Counted from the stretch's first letter, positions 20,024 to 31,662 are shown. The stretch is 64,000 nucleotides of DNA from Naumovozyma dairenensis CBS 421 (GCF_000227115.2 NC_016483.1:1054001-1118000); one strand, 5' to 3'. Notes: generated by a model from the letters alone, not told the origin. Program-made: numbers and translations.

Positions 20024-20921
20024 TTTCGACAAGATAGAACAGAAATAAGCTAGTTTTATTTGTCATATTTTTTTTGCCAAGAAATAGAATCACATTAAAT
20101 AATCTTCGTAGTACGTACGTAGTTATGTAGAAACATAATAAATAGCGATATAATATTCTTTCAATTGTGAAGTACATAAAAGAAGTCGCCCCGGCCAAAG
20201 AAACCCTTTAATTTCTGACGCGTATTCTTTCATGTATTTACAAACGCCAAACGAGTCAGAAGTGTCAGCATATCTCCCCAAAGAAGAATAAACAGACGAA
20301 AAAAAGATATTTCGACGTCTGTTCGTTTAAACAGTGTTTACTTTTCATGACTCTGGAGAGAAACAACGCGGGAGGCACGGGTGGGAATTTTAATTTCTTT
20401 TCCTCGCAAAGCAAAGAAGTCAATCTACATATATATTTATCCAAAGAAAGAAGCGTAGTGCTTCATTTCGAATTAATATTTGATAAGGAAAAAAAAATTG
20501 AAAAATTCTGGCGAGAGGTTTCTTCGCGGATGACAGAAGGATTAATTAACCAAGCAATTTGCGAAGCTTAACACAAAAGTTGTGCTCGGAAGAGAGCAGC
20601 GCAAAGTTAACTGCTGACAGTTAGAGCCGTTTCTCATATTCTCCTCATTTTTCGATGGGAAACTGGAGATTGTTCCGCAGACTATATAAAGAGATAGTTA
20701 TATCTAAGTTAATTTTTCGATAGCATATCTCTTTCCTTCCTTTAATCTACATCAAAGATAAGGAAACCTAAAAATTAAGTTTTATACTTCCTTATATAGT
20801 ACTTTTTATTTTCTTAATATTTAAAATGTAATGTTCTTGTGCTAGTGTCCTTTGTCATTACAGATCTATATATTCATTAATATCACCACATCTGCATTTT
20901 GCAATACATTAAAAGGAAAAA
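20024..20921. promoter_or_regulatory. Promoter region of the FCY-type permease
   Basis: 898 bp. An ATG-started 74-codon frame at 20347-20571 shows no family features, and I regard it as chance. The motif TACGTACGTA occurs near 20111-20120. Confidence 0.5.
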
Positions 20922-22529
20922 ATGACGATAAATAGAAGAATGTCATCTTCTATACAATATCAAGATTCAGAGTTTGAATTAAATGCCATTGATCTAGAAA
21001 AAAATCCCAAAGATATAAAAACAAGTCAGAATACATCACAAGATTATTATTACTTAGATGTAGATTCCCACGCGTCAGAAGAAGTAGTAGAAACAAAATT
21101 ATCATTCTTCAATAGAATAGCATCACAATTAAGCGCCGAAACAAAGGGTATAGAACCAATAACAGATGAAGAGAAAACTGATGGATCGTTAATCAACGCG
21201 GCTTCCATGTGGTTCTCCGCTAATTTAGTCCTTCCGGCTTTAGCCATCGGTGGACTAGGTCCATTAGTCTTCAGTTTGAATTTCGGCACTTCTGTATTGG
21301 TTATTGTCTTTTTCAATATCTTAGGGTTATTACCTGTCGCATTCTTCTCTCTTTTCGGTGCTGAATTAGGATTAAGACAAATGGTCTTATCTCGTTATCT
21401 ATTAGGGAACATTACAGCTAGAATATTCGCATTAATTAATTCGGTAGCTTGTGTCGGGTGGGGGATCGTTAATACTATTGCCTCCGCACAGTTATTAAAT
21501 ATGATTAATCAAGGTCCACATAAATGTCCATTATGGGCAGGTTGTATAATCATCATTGGTGCAACTGTCTTAGTGACATTTTTCGGTTATCGTGTTATTC
21601 ATACTTATGAAAAATGGTCATGGGTCCCAAATTTTGCTGTGTTTTTAGTCATCATTGCACGTTTAAAGATGTCAGGTAACTTTAAAGGTGGTGAATGGAC
21701 TTCGGGCCCAACTACTGCTGGTGAAGTCTTATCTTTTGGATCTTCTGTCTTCGGGTTTGCTTCAGGTTGGACTACGTATGCATCCGATTATACTGTATAT
21801 ATGCCAAGAGGTTCCAATAAATTTAAAATTTTCTTTTCGTTAGTGGCTGGATTATCTTTCCCATTATTCTTCACTATGATCTTGGGTGCCGCCTGTGGTT
21901 CAGCTGCTGTTAATAACTCTGTATGGAATGAATATTATCAAAGCAATGGTATGGGTGGGTTGACCTATGCTGTCTTAGTTCCAAATTCTCTTCATGGATT
22001 TGGTCAATTTTGTTGTGTTCTATTAGCTATCTCCACTGTCTCGAACAACGTTCCAAACATGTATACTATCGCTCTATCTGTTCAAGCTATTTGGGAACCA
22101 TTTTCTAGAGTTCCAAGAGTGTTTTGGACCCTTTTCGGTAATGCTGCAGCTTTGGGTATTTCAATTCCAGGCTGTTATTATTTCGCCGAATTTATGCAAT
22201 ACTTCATGGATTCCATCGCTTATTATTTAGCCATTTACATTGCCATTGGGTTATCCGAACATTTCATCTATAGACGTGGTTACAGTGCGTACAATGTTGA
22301 GGATTGGAATGATAATTCTAAATTACCAATCGGCATCGCTGGATGCTGTGCGTTAGTTGTAGGTGCATTTGGTGTCGGATTAGGAATGAGTCAATCATAT
22401 TGGACAGGTGAAATTGCTGCGTTAATTGGTGAGTTTGGTGGTGATATTGGGTTTGAATTAGGTGCTAGTTGGGCATTCATCACTTACAATATAATACGAC
22501 CATTGGAATTAAAATATTTTGGGCGTTAG
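20922..22529 (+). CDS. FCY21: Purine-cytosine permease (Fcy21/Fcy22 type)
   Basis: The protein has 535 residues with about twelve membrane helices, typical of the NCS1 family that imports cytosine and purines with protons at the plasma membrane. After a polar N-terminus of about 85 residues comes the first helix region (WFSANLVLPALAIGGLGP), then FFSLFGAELGLRQMVLSRYL, a family hallmark, and FGFASGWTTYASDYTVYMP. Position after PCL6 and before CEM1 corresponds to FCY21/FCY22 in S. cerevisiae rather than FCY2. Exact orthology and substrate range are not resolved. Confidence 0.9.
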   Translation: MTINRRMSSSIQYQDSEFELNAIDLEKNPKDIKTSQNTSQDYYYLDVDSHASEEVVETKLSFFNRIASQLSAETKGIEPITDEEKTDGSLINAASMWFSANLVLPALAIGGLGPLVFSLNFGTSVLVIVFFNILGLLPVAFFSLFGAELGLRQMVLSRYLLGNITARIFALINSVACVGWGIVNTIASAQLLNMINQGPHKCPLWAGCIIIIGATVLVTFFGYRVIHTYEKWSWVPNFAVFLVIIARLKMSGNFKGGEWTSGPTTAGEVLSFGSSVFGFASGWTTYASDYTVYMPRGSNKFKIFFSLVAGLSFPLFFTMILGAACGSAAVNNSVWNEYYQSNGMGGLTYAVLVPNSLHGFGQFCCVLLAISTVSNNVPNMYTIALSVQAIWEPFSRVPRVFWTLFGNAAALGISIPGCYYFAEFMQYFMDSIAYYLAIYIAIGLSEHFIYRRGYSAYNVEDWNDNSKLPIGIAGCCALVVGAFGVGLGMSQSYWTGEIAALIGEFGGDIGFELGASWAFITYNIIRPLELKYFGR

Positions 22530-22928
22530 TTATAACTAAGTAATTATAATTATTATAGAGATATAAATATATAAACATTCTTTTTAAAACGAAAAAATAT
22601 AAATTGGCGTGATATAACAAACTTTGCTTTCATATTTATAGTTAAGGAAATACAAGTTAACACTTTTCCCATTATACTCGGTGGCCATGGCCCCAGGAAT
22701 TGAATGCATGCCATGATATTTCCACAAAAAAAAGAGAGCCTCGGTGGAAAGAATCTATATTGAAAAACAAAAAGCCACTATATTTTTTTATTCCATAAAA
22801 GACAGATCTACTACAGCCATCGCATGTCAATAATTACTGCTATGGAAACCTGTGGATGACTTAATTCTATAACCTCGTACGAAACTGTTATCAGAGTATC
22901 GAATTTTTCAAGCATCCTCCATTTTGGT
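22530..22928. other. Region between convergent FCY and CEM1
   Basis: 399 bp of AT-rich terminator-type sequence. Nothing else is seen. Confidence 0.5.
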
Positions 22929-24275
22929 TTAGCATTGCTCCCATTTTTTGAATAGTAGACTAGTATTCACTCCTCCAAATCCAAAACTGTTAGAGAGGGC
23001 ATATTCCAATTTCTTAGGCCTACTAGGAACTCCTTTTACAAAGCTCAGTGTGTCTGGATTCCCCTGTATAGATTCTAAATGAAGTTGGTTTTTCAAGTTT
23101 AGTGTATGTGGAATGATACCATTCCGTAAGGAAAGAATCGTGAAGATACTTTCTACAGCACCAGCAGCACCTAGTTGATGCCCAACAGACCCCTTATTGC
23201 TCGATATATATAAAGGATTTACTCTCGAAGGAGGAATCAATGCCGATATAATAGCTTCTATTTCCGTGCTATCACCTAATTGGGTTGAAGTGGCATGCGC
23301 GTTCACATAATCGATATCATATATCTCAATATCTGACATTGATAGAGCCATTTCCATGGCCCTTTTAGCTCCATCCCCTGAAGGAGATGGCGACGTAATA
23401 TGATATGCATCACAACTTAACCCATATCCTTTAAGCTCACAATATATTTTGGCTCCACGATTTTGTGCATGCTCTAAGGATTCCAAAACAAGCATACCAG
23501 AACCTTCACCTAAGACGAATCCATTTCTTTCAATATCGAATGGTCTAGATATCCCATCTGGAGTTATGCTCTTGGCTCGTAGGAATCCCGCTAGGCTTAA
23601 TGGAAGAATACTTGACTCACTTGCACCTGCAATACAAATATCTTGCATACCTAATTTAATAAAATTATAAGCATCACCAATGGCATTATTTCCCGTGGCA
23701 CAAGCAGTTGAAACACTATGTGATGGCCCTCTTAGATTAAACTTTATTGACACATTCCCTGCAGCCATATTCGTTAGTATTTTAGGGATAAAAAATGGCG
23801 ATATTTTTTTCTTGGGGTCATTCTCGTGGAATTGTAAACTTGTTGAGTATATGTCACCTATGGAACCTATTCCCGATCCAATAATGCAACCAAATCTATC
23901 TAGATTACATAATGAAGTGTTAATGGCTGGATTTGGGAGTGAGGAATTAGTGCTCAGTAAGTCGGCATCCTTTAAAGCTTCATAGCTAGTCAAGATTGAT
24001 AGCTTGATGAATTGGGAATATTTTCTTTCCTCTTGAGATGTGATTAGTGCATCTGATAATTCTTTAATCTCCTTAGAAAAAGGAGGTACTTTACCGACAG
24101 CAACTTTCGGTGGAATATATTTCGTAAATGGTCTATAATCATTGTTATAGTTTTCTAGTTCGGTGATCGGTATGATTCCTGACTTTGAAGCTAGTAAATT
24201 GCGCCATGATTCTCGTACTGTATGCCCTATAGGTGTAATGCAACCCAATCCTGTAACAACTACTCTTCGTGACAT
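22929..24275 (-). CDS. CEM1: Mitochondrial beta-ketoacyl-ACP synthase
   Basis: The ATG at 24275 gives 448 residues (442 in S. cerevisiae). Cem1 performs the condensing step of mitochondrial type II fatty acid synthesis, which supplies octanoate for lipoic acid. The catalytic triad is visible: Cys in SVSTACATGNNAIGDA, His in VNAHATSTQLGDSTE, and His in SSNKGSVGHQLGAAGAVES. The Gly-rich ending NSFGFGGVNTSLLF is also present. The start MSRRVVVTGLGCITPIG equals that of S. cerevisiae Cem1. The frame stays open for 52 more codons upstream without an ATG. Those codons include an Arg/Lys/Tyr-rich segment that could act as a presequence if a near-cognate codon were used. Confidence 0.95.
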   Translation of the reverse strand: MSRRVVVTGLGCITPIGHTVRESWRNLLASKSGIIPITELENYNNDYRPFTKYIPPKVAVGKVPPFSKEIKELSDALITSQEERKYSQFIKLSILTSYEALKDADLLSTNSSLPNPAINTSLCNLDRFGCIIGSGIGSIGDIYSTSLQFHENDPKKKISPFFIPKILTNMAAGNVSIKFNLRGPSHSVSTACATGNNAIGDAYNFIKLGMQDICIAGASESSILPLSLAGFLRAKSITPDGISRPFDIERNGFVLGEGSGMLVLESLEHAQNRGAKIYCELKGYGLSCDAYHITSPSPSGDGAKRAMEMALSMSDIEIYDIDYVNAHATSTQLGDSTEIEAIISALIPPSRVNPLYISSNKGSVGHQLGAAGAVESIFTILSLRNGIIPHTLNLKNQLHLESIQGNPDTLSFVKGVPSRPKKLEYALSNSFGFGGVNTSLLFKKWEQC

Positions 24276-24807
24276 GCTGAGTTTTCGTCGAGCTTTTTGA
24301 TAATAGATCCTGCTATCATATACTGTTGCAACATGGAAGCATAAAGATAATGAGGAATTATTTGGATGGGGGCCGCTACTTACAATTTTATAGCCCTTTT
24401 CAATCGGTGCGCCAGTCTTAGAACGAAGCACATTAATACAGTTTATATAGGTAACTTAAAACAAAAAAAAGATAACAAGCGTTTTAGTAGAAACCGAACT
24501 AATCGTTAAAAAATACCAAAGCTTGTGTAGTAAAGAGATATTCAGATTATATACGAGCAAAACCTTAAGTTGATATAGTATTATTATTATTTTTTCATCA
24601 TTATTATTATATTATGTATATTATTATATCTATTAGTATATCTATTAGTATAAATTCTTTTGAAGTTTCATTATAAAACTCATTTCTATCATAATTTTTT
24701 TTCTATAACATCTTTGAAGCTAATGTACAAATAGAAGAAGTCATTAAATTAAAGAGTAATTTTTTTTCTCAAACATAAAAGTGGGATATATCTTTTATGA
24801 TTTAGAA
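24276..24807. promoter_or_regulatory. CEM1 promoter and GPP 3' region
   Basis: 532 bp. It contains the open but ATG-less extension of the CEM1 frame (to 24431), TTA repeats near 24580-24620, and a duplicated ATCTATTAGTAT unit near 24628-24653. Confidence 0.55.
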
Positions 24808-25560
24808 TTACCATTGTAATAAGTCATCCTTGGCGTATAAGTAGTCGTCAAAGATGAATTCAACTTCATCAGTTTCAGCATCATAACTACCGACTCTAAT
24901 AGATTCGTGGTTCTTAACAATGATGTCACATCCCTTTTCCTTTAAGAAATCTAAATCAAAAGTAGTTGCAATACCAACAATCTTACAACCAGCGGCCTTA
25001 CCGGCAAGGATACCAGCTGGAGCATCTTCAAAGACAATGACTTTAGATTTAGATGGGTCCTTTTCGTTAATTGGGTAACCTAAACCGTTTCTACCCTTCA
25101 AGTAAGGTTCTGGGTGTGGTTTACCTTGTTTAACATCGTTAGCGGTAATGAAGTAAGTTGGTCTCTTAATTTTTAATAGATCGAACCATTTGGTAGCCAT
25201 TTCACGGGTACCAGAGGTAGCGACGGCCCATTTTTCCTTTGGTAATTTGTTTAAATCGTTACATAATTTAACGGCACCTGGGACTTCAATGGAGTGTTCA
25301 CCGTATTTTTCTGGAATTTCACCTTCCAACTTGGTGACTAATTCTTCATCAGCAAAATCTGGGGCAAATTTAGCGATTGCATCGTAAGTTCTCCAGCCGT
25401 GAGAGATGTGGATAACATGTTCAGCATCAAAGTATGGCTTGTCCTTACCGAAATCTCTCCAGAAGGCAGCAATAGCACCTTGAGAGATGATGATGGTACC
25501 ATCGACATCGAATAAGGCAGCGTTAACTTTCAAAGATAATGGTTTAGTAGTTAGACCCAT
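24808..25560 (-). CDS. GPP2: Glycerol-3-phosphate phosphatase (Gpp1/Gpp2)
   Basis: The protein has 250 residues, the usual length. It dephosphorylates glycerol-3-phosphate to glycerol, the last step of glycerol production in osmotic and redox balance. It is a cytosolic HAD-family enzyme: the nucleophile and acid/base Asp pair is in FDVDGTI (residues 17-23), the Ser/Thr motif in WAVATSGTR, and the metal-binding motif in KVIVFEDAPAGILAG. Codon use is that of a highly expressed gene. It corresponds to HOR2/GPP2 (YER062C) or RHR2/GPP1 (YIL053W), a duplicated pair; the CEM1 neighbour points to the chromosome V copy. THO1, the next gene in S. cerevisiae, is absent here. Confidence 0.95.
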   Translation of the reverse strand: MGLTTKPLSLKVNAALFDVDGTIIISQGAIAAFWRDFGKDKPYFDAEHVIHISHGWRTYDAIAKFAPDFADEELVTKLEGEIPEKYGEHSIEVPGAVKLCNDLNKLPKEKWAVATSGTREMATKWFDLLKIKRPTYFITANDVKQGKPHPEPYLKGRNGLGYPINEKDPSKSKVIVFEDAPAGILAGKAAGCKIVGIATTFDLDFLKEKGCDIIVKNHESIRVGSYDAETDEVEFIFDDYLYAKDDLLQW

Positions 25561-26690
25561 TGTGTGTAATATATTATTAGCTGGATTTGTTATAGTTTCT
25601 TTATTACTCTATCATTAAAAGAATCTTATAATAAAAACTCATTTATAATAAAGTTACTAATTCTTATATATATTTTGTATAATCTAAAATTTTTTTCAAA
25701 AAGATATAAAGAAAAGAAACGAAAACACTCTCGATGATGCGGAAAAAGAAAAGATTTGCATCGAGTATCATTGACGTTTCTTTTTCATTGTACCAAGATT
25801 AGTCCGTAGCAACTGAAAAAAACCCAGCCATTACGCCTGACGTATGTTTATAATTTTACTTTCGTTTTTTTTCCCTCGTGGCGGCTACCTACAAATTGAC
25901 CTATTTAGTATGAGGTGTCTGGATGATAACGCCAAATTTTGGGACAAAAAGTCCATATGAAATCAGAGTCATGCATAATGGGCCAAAACCCTTCCTTTCC
26001 CGTGCGGAGTTTATCTTATCAGGTTGACTTCAATTAAAGAAATGTGAGACACGTACTTTGAGAAAGTGGATATTAGGGTCAAAATGTTTTTTTTGTACGT
26101 ATATAAGGGAAACCACGCGGCTCGACATTGCGCCAGGTTTTAGTCTTCCTCTATATTAAAATCGGAACTTCAGCTGCCACTTCTTTCGATGGGAAATGGG
26201 TGTTTAATCAACTTTTTTGAGTATGTCCTCGTAAACGCGATAACTTTTAGGGATCCTTAATTAAAATTCTACCAAAGTTTAGGCTGTGTCTGAAACCTAA
26301 TTTTTGTAAATATATTATGTACTACCTGAATTTTTTTCCCTCACGTGCATACAATCTTGATCAATACACATAATCATCCCCTCAGTCATGTGATCAGTTG
26401 AATTTGGAAGGAGAGACCTAAGTTAGTTAGGTGTTGACACAAATTATAAAGATCACGCACGAGAACTTCGTAAATGTTGTACTATAATCAAGAACAAAGA
26501 ATTAAGACAATATAAAACAATAAAGAAAGAAGATGCAATTCCAATTTAAATCGATACAATATCAGTGTTGTGTATAATGGTAAATATGTAAAAGAATTGT
26601 ATAAAATCAAATGTTTGGATGATTAAAGAATGTTAAGAAGTGATGGAAAGTTGTGAATGTTCATATATTAGTCTATTGGATATCTTTTTT
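25561..26690. promoter_or_regulatory. Long GPP promoter; ancestral THO1 position, now empty
   Basis: 1.13 kb without a supported gene. In S. cerevisiae THO1 lies between these two genes; no THO1-like frame is visible here on either strand. Possible sites are a CACGTG at 26342-26347 and a stress-element core CCCCT at 26378-26382, both far from the GPP start. Confidence 0.55.
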
Positions 26691-28343
26691 TTAATTGCTA
26701 TTGCCAAGCAACGGTTTAGGTTGTGGTAGTGTTCCATTTTCAAATGATTTTCTGACTGTTAGGAATGGTGAATTGGAGACTGTTTTAGAATTTTTGGTAA
26801 TCCTGTTCATTATTGAATCTAATGAACTTGTTTCTAATGATGATGTCGATGATAATGGAATTGACGCTCTTGGAAGCGTACTATTGGCAGCTTGTTGTTT
26901 TGCGGTTTCTGGGCTACTAGCATGCAACGAAACAGCACTTAAGATAGAGAGACCATTCAATTTATTATTATTAGTTGGTTCTAAAGTTAATGGTTTTACT
27001 GACTTCTCTGTCTTAATGGAGGCCTCGTTACTCTTATTGTTGTAATTTAGTAGTATATGATGAATTACTTCATTCAAAGGGTATAAAATGGAATCGAACC
27101 CAAAATCTTTTACTATGGACCCCATGATAAGATATAAGAGTTTGATTTGATGATCTTTGGATATTATTGATGACGCAAAGATTGAACTAAATAGTGAAGA
27201 TGAAATTGTGGCGTAGTATTCTGTGGAAGATGTGATGGAAATCATATTAGTAATGGCAGATTGGCCTAAATTTCCAAAATATCTCTCAAGAACGAATGAA
27301 GTAGAGGCTTTAACTGACATTTCACCTAAATTTTCCAAGTTAACAAAATTATTCTCCAGGATTAGATTCTTATTATTATCAACTAGTGTCAAACAAGTTC
27401 TTGAACGATGAATCTGATTGAATAATTTCTTCTTCAAGAAGATTGGGACGTCATCCGCTGTAATGTCTGAAACAGAAGAAGATGATGCTGATGAGTATTT
27501 GGAATCAATAGAAAACTGCTTAGAATAGTTAATTAGATTAGTAATTGTTGTATTCATTGACTCTTGAGAGTTTGATACGGGGAGTGATGAGACTGGTGTT
27601 ACAGATTCTGCCATTCTTGGTTTAACAATGTTTGATGACATAGGAATGGATGAAAGAGCATCTTTGACTGATGGTAAGGGAGTTTGACATGGTTTTATGG
27701 TCATGGCAGTAGATTGTGCTGGTGATAGCACAGTCTTATTACAATGTTCTGGAGGAACGCTAACCGTTATATTAGAGGTATTAGGAGGTGTTGGTAATGT
27801 TGAGGATGCTTCTTTCTTGATGTTTGGTAATGGTGTCTGAAAAGTGTCTTGATCGGAACGATTTGATTCGTCATCGGAACCGTATGTACTAGAGCCGCTA
27901 CCTGAACTTGAATTAGAATTCTTTGCAACTTCTTCTAAGTTTGCTAATTCATCTTGTGAATAGGTTTTGAAAGGATATAAAGTATTTTTCTTTTTAGAGC
28001 GCTTCCTATTTCTTCTAACGGATTGAACGGCAGCAGTAACTAATTTTTCGAATTCATTAGCGTATAATGAGGAATAACCGAATTCGCTTCTCAAAAGGGT
28101 AGCGATTTGTTTAATATTATCGTCTTGTTCACTTGCCTTACGTTGACTCAATCCGAAACGATCAATTAATTCTAACCTTCTACTAGAAAATTGTTTCCAC
28201 TTTCTCTCATCTGTGAAGTTTAATTGTTCCCTTATCTTATGTGTAGTACCTTTGCCGGACAGCTTGGTAATTTTATGATTTTTATTTAATTGAGGAGTGG
28301 GAGTAACAGATGGCATCGATACAAAATTTGTAGTCTCTGTCAT
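26691..28343 (-). CDS. VHR2: VHR-family transcription factor (Vhr1/Vhr2)
   Basis: The protein has 550 residues. The N-terminal VHR DNA-binding region (about residues 29-120) is clear: GTTHKIREQLNFTDERKWKQ, SSRRLELIDRFGLSQRKASE, and a basic end RRNRKRSKKK. A Ser/Thr-rich middle and a C-terminal helical segment (about 340-440) follow. Vhr1 activates the biotin transporter genes VHT1 and BIO5 when biotin is low; Vhr2 is its paralogue. Position between GPP and ICL1 is that of VHR2 (YER064C, about 505 residues). The length is intermediate between Vhr2 and Vhr1 (640), so orthology within the pair is uncertain. Confidence 0.9.
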   Translation of the reverse strand: MTETTNFVSMPSVTPTPQLNKNHKITKLSGKGTTHKIREQLNFTDERKWKQFSSRRLELIDRFGLSQRKASEQDDNIKQIATLLRSEFGYSSLYANEFEKLVTAAVQSVRRNRKRSKKKNTLYPFKTYSQDELANLEEVAKNSNSSSGSGSSTYGSDDESNRSDQDTFQTPLPNIKKEASSTLPTPPNTSNITVSVPPEHCNKTVLSPAQSTAMTIKPCQTPLPSVKDALSSIPMSSNIVKPRMAESVTPVSSLPVSNSQESMNTTITNLINYSKQFSIDSKYSSASSSSVSDITADDVPIFLKKKLFNQIHRSRTCLTLVDNNKNLILENNFVNLENLGEMSVKASTSFVLERYFGNLGQSAITNMISITSSTEYYATISSSLFSSIFASSIISKDHQIKLLYLIMGSIVKDFGFDSILYPLNEVIHHILLNYNNKSNEASIKTEKSVKPLTLEPTNNNKLNGLSILSAVSLHASSPETAKQQAANSTLPRASIPLSSTSSLETSSLDSIMNRITKNSKTVSNSPFLTVRKSFENGTLPQPKPLLGNSN

Positions 28344-29748
28344 GGTTTAAGTATGCTAGTTATCCTATTTGATCTATTGATGATATATATATAGTACTCG
28401 CACAACTGCAAACAAAGATTGACAAAATTGAAAGTGGTTCGAAACATATTTCGAAGAAAGTGACTGATCTACAGAAAGTTTGATTTCTTTATATACTCAA
28501 AACATGGCTTACAGTAATTGATTACAAGAGGCTCACCTCATCTTCTCGACCAGGAAAAAGTTTTCGTTGACTAAGAGGTATAATACGGCTCTTTTAAAAT
28601 CATACTATTCTAAGTTGCAGAAAAATTACGTAGTTTTAGTCTTCTGACAAGACTCCTGTCCTCTTTCTCTTCCTCTTCCTCTCCCGTAAAGTCTTGGGAA
28701 GGTGACTTCGAATCAAATTGCCCTTACTATTTCGAGGTGTACACTTTAGTATACGCACGTTTATGTTTTCGAGAAAAGTTTTGACACAATTGCCATTTTT
28801 TTTGACAGAATTTCGCCTTACGTAGTTGGGAACTCGGAAACTTTGTGTAGGTGTTTCTGAGGAAACGGGCCGTGACTTTTCCCGACGAGAGGAGAGGAGG
28901 GGAGCGATCGTCAATTTTTGATGCCTTACCAAAAAACTCGGCTTGGCAAACTTCGAGTCAATGAGTCGTTACTCTTATTTCGATGACTACGGCAGATATT
29001 TTGTCCATCACCTTTCGGGTGGTCGGTTCTCCTAGCCGGATTTCTTTAGTTTGCGGGGGGGGACCAGATGCCAAGTTGCCAGAGGAAAGGCTCCAAAATC
29101 AAGTAACCGCTTTGCGGCACTATAGTTTCCCTCCCTGAGGCCGATATATTGGAAAAGAGGGAAACTCGCCTAACTACTAACTTTTAATCAAGGATGGCCT
29201 TACCCTCCCGACCTTGTTTTTGATGGAAGGGAAAGTGAAACATACAAAATGACAATATACGTATACGTTTGTAAAAATGGAAATTCGAAAAGAGCTAACC
29301 GCGGGATCTCACGAAATAACCTTATTATTGCTAATTTTGCCGCGGAAGATATTCAAATATTCCGCGGACGTTCCAACATTGAATTTCGCATGACTTCCCT
29401 TAACCGAAAGTCCAGAAATCTTATTTTTTCAGTATTATTATTATTTTTTTTTAATGTGAATTCACCCGATTTACAGATAACTCATTATTACGTAATGCCC
29501 TATTTATGTTAGAGCTTATGTAAAAGGGTTTAAGAAAGAAAGAATAATAGATTTATAGGGAAAAATTAATGGATATAGATTATATCATAATCGATAAGAA
29601 TATATAATATACGGAGTATTTTAGAGACATGTAAAAGGTAAAGACGAAAAAAAGTATTCTAATTTAGAGGCCATAACAAAGGTGAGCTGAAATGTTCGTT
29701 TGCATGGTAGGCAAGTACATAGGTGTACATTGATGTAATTCTTCTCGT
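28344..29748. promoter_or_regulatory. Long VHR upstream region and ICL1 3' region
   Basis: 1.4 kb. Frames at 28636-28932 (-, no ATG) and 29249-29512 (+) are not supported. The region holds an eight-G run (29055-29062) and an inverted pair CCGCGGAA (29341-29348 area) and TTCCGCGG (about 29360-29367). The right member includes TCCGCGGA, a PDRE-type sequence. Confidence 0.55.
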
Positions 29749-31434
29749 TTATAATTTACTCACTTCCTTGAATTGATCTTCTGTAACACCTTTACCCATA
29801 GCAGCGGTAGCACTGACACCACCTTGAGCCAATTTCAATAAACCATCAATATATTCAGCACCGGACCATTTCTGATGTTTTAATACGTCAACACCATTAT
29901 CCATTTCCTTTTGTTGAACATTTTGAGCATAAGCCATCATGCCATATTCAGCAAAATCTCTTGTGAAGTTATGAGAAGCTAATGCTGTAGTATGTAGACC
30001 CGCTAAAGTGATAAATTGCCAAATGTAACCTAAATCACCTAATCTTTGAATAAAAGTTTTTTGATCATCAGGGGACATAACTTTGGTCCAATTGAAAGAT
30101 GGAGATAAATTATAAGCTAACCATTGATTTGGATATTTAGCCTTAACACCTTCAGCAAATTCCTTTGCTTGTTCATAATCAGGATAATTAGATTCCATCC
30201 AAACTAAATCAGCATATGGAGCAAATGCACGAGCTCTCATGACAGCACATTGAGTACCGCCTCTGTATCTATATAAACCTTCTCTAACACGAGGTAATTC
30301 CCAATTGAAATGGATTTTATGACCTAATAATTGTTTACCTAATTCTTGAGCATCATTATGAGAAGTTTCAGTTAATGGTCCAACTTGAGCATTAAATTTC
30401 TTGATTTTCTCATCCTTTTCTTGCTTAGATAATTTATTGTCAGATAAAACTTCATCGCGGAAAGCTTCATGGAATAATTTCAAACCAGCCTTTTCACACC
30501 ATTCCTTTTCCAGTGTTTCTAATTGATTGGAATCATAACCTTTATTTATAGCATCATTCATAACGTCAGCAAAGGAGATTTTAACGTCAGGGTTAGTAGC
30601 ACCAACAATGAAATAATGATCTCTAACATCAATGGTGGAACTAATCAAAGTACCAGCCTCTGAATCAGTTCTAGCGACTAAGATTAAATTCGAATTCAAG
30701 ATATCAGCACACATTCTAATGGTAGTCAATCTATTAATATGTTCTTGCACCGGGATGACACATCTTCCAGCCATGTGACCACATTTCTTATTAGTAGAAG
30801 TTTGATCTTCGATATGAATACCTGCAGCACCACGTTCAATGAACATTTTGGTCAATTTGAAAACAGCAGTAAGACCACCATGACCTGCATCAGCATCAGC
30901 TATAATTGGTCTCATATAATCGATGGCTGGACCCAATTTTTTCAAGTCATTTGGAGATGAACATTGAGCTCTATCTTGGAATTGTTTCTTATCATGGAAC
31001 AATTGAGCTTTGAAGAGATGTTCCACCTTATTGGGGACTGTATCCATTGGATAATCAGCTAAATCTGGGCCCGGTTCATTAGATGTTGACGCGGTAGAGG
31101 AACATTGCCAACCGGAGACATAGATGGTATCAAGATATTTAGCCATTTGAGTAACTTGGACTGGATCCAACGCACCGAATGTCTTGGAGACAGTATTGTT
31201 GTTATAATGATTTTGTAATAGCTTGAATAATTTGGTAGCCATTAGCGATGATTGGTATTCAACGGATGGGAAGGAACCACGTCTGATGGCGATATCCCGT
31301 GCTGTGTATGCTCTCTTTGTGGAACTCCAACGTGGTTGAGACCACCATGATTCTATATCGGCACAAGATTTCTCGATTTGGTTTTGTACGTCGTAGAATT
31401 CCTTTTCAGATGAGTCTAGTACTGAAGTTGGCAT
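29749..31434 (-). CDS. ICL1: Isocitrate lyase
   Basis: Icl1 splits isocitrate into succinate and glyoxylate, the entry step of the glyoxylate cycle used on ethanol or acetate. The protein has 561 residues (557 in S. cerevisiae). The active-site signature KKCGHMAGR is present near residue 216, with IEDQ upstream and VARTDSEAG downstream. The C-terminal part carries LSPSFNW. It has no obvious peroxisomal tag and probably acts in the cytosol, as in S. cerevisiae. The start at 31434 is clear. The 763-bp upstream region has an unusual 118-bp inverted repeat. Confidence 0.97.
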   Translation of the reverse strand: MPTSVLDSSEKEFYDVQNQIEKSCADIESWWSQPRWSSTKRAYTARDIAIRRGSFPSVEYQSSLMATKLFKLLQNHYNNNTVSKTFGALDPVQVTQMAKYLDTIYVSGWQCSSTASTSNEPGPDLADYPMDTVPNKVEHLFKAQLFHDKKQFQDRAQCSSPNDLKKLGPAIDYMRPIIADADAGHGGLTAVFKLTKMFIERGAAGIHIEDQTSTNKKCGHMAGRCVIPVQEHINRLTTIRMCADILNSNLILVARTDSEAGTLISSTIDVRDHYFIVGATNPDVKISFADVMNDAINKGYDSNQLETLEKEWCEKAGLKLFHEAFRDEVLSDNKLSKQEKDEKIKKFNAQVGPLTETSHNDAQELGKQLLGHKIHFNWELPRVREGLYRYRGGTQCAVMRARAFAPYADLVWMESNYPDYEQAKEFAEGVKAKYPNQWLAYNLSPSFNWTKVMSPDDQKTFIQRLGDLGYIWQFITLAGLHTTALASHNFTRDFAEYGMMAYAQNVQQKEMDNGVDVLKHQKWSGAEYIDGLLKLAQGGVSATAAMGKGVTEDQFKEVSKL

Positions 31435-31662
31435 AGTTGTTGTTTATTTTTGCTTGAGAATATGGAATATATATATACGGTTGTATAATATAATATGGTT
31501 TTGATCTTTTCATTAAGTAGAAAGAGATATAACAAGAGAGAGGAAAGGTAAATTGGAATCCTGTATAATTAAATTCAATGAAATGAATTTATGTATTTAT
31601 ATTATTTTTTTCAAAGGACAATGACTTAGATCTCTTTATTGAAATGCGTAATACTATTATTA

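Noticed and set aside
20347..20571. 74-codon ATG frame in the FCY promoter
   Set aside because: No family resemblance and no promoter-like leader; likely chance.
28636..28932. 98-codon basic minus-strand frame between VHR and ICL1
   Set aside because: It starts at TTG with no internal ATG; the basic end comes from a CTCTTC-rich tract.
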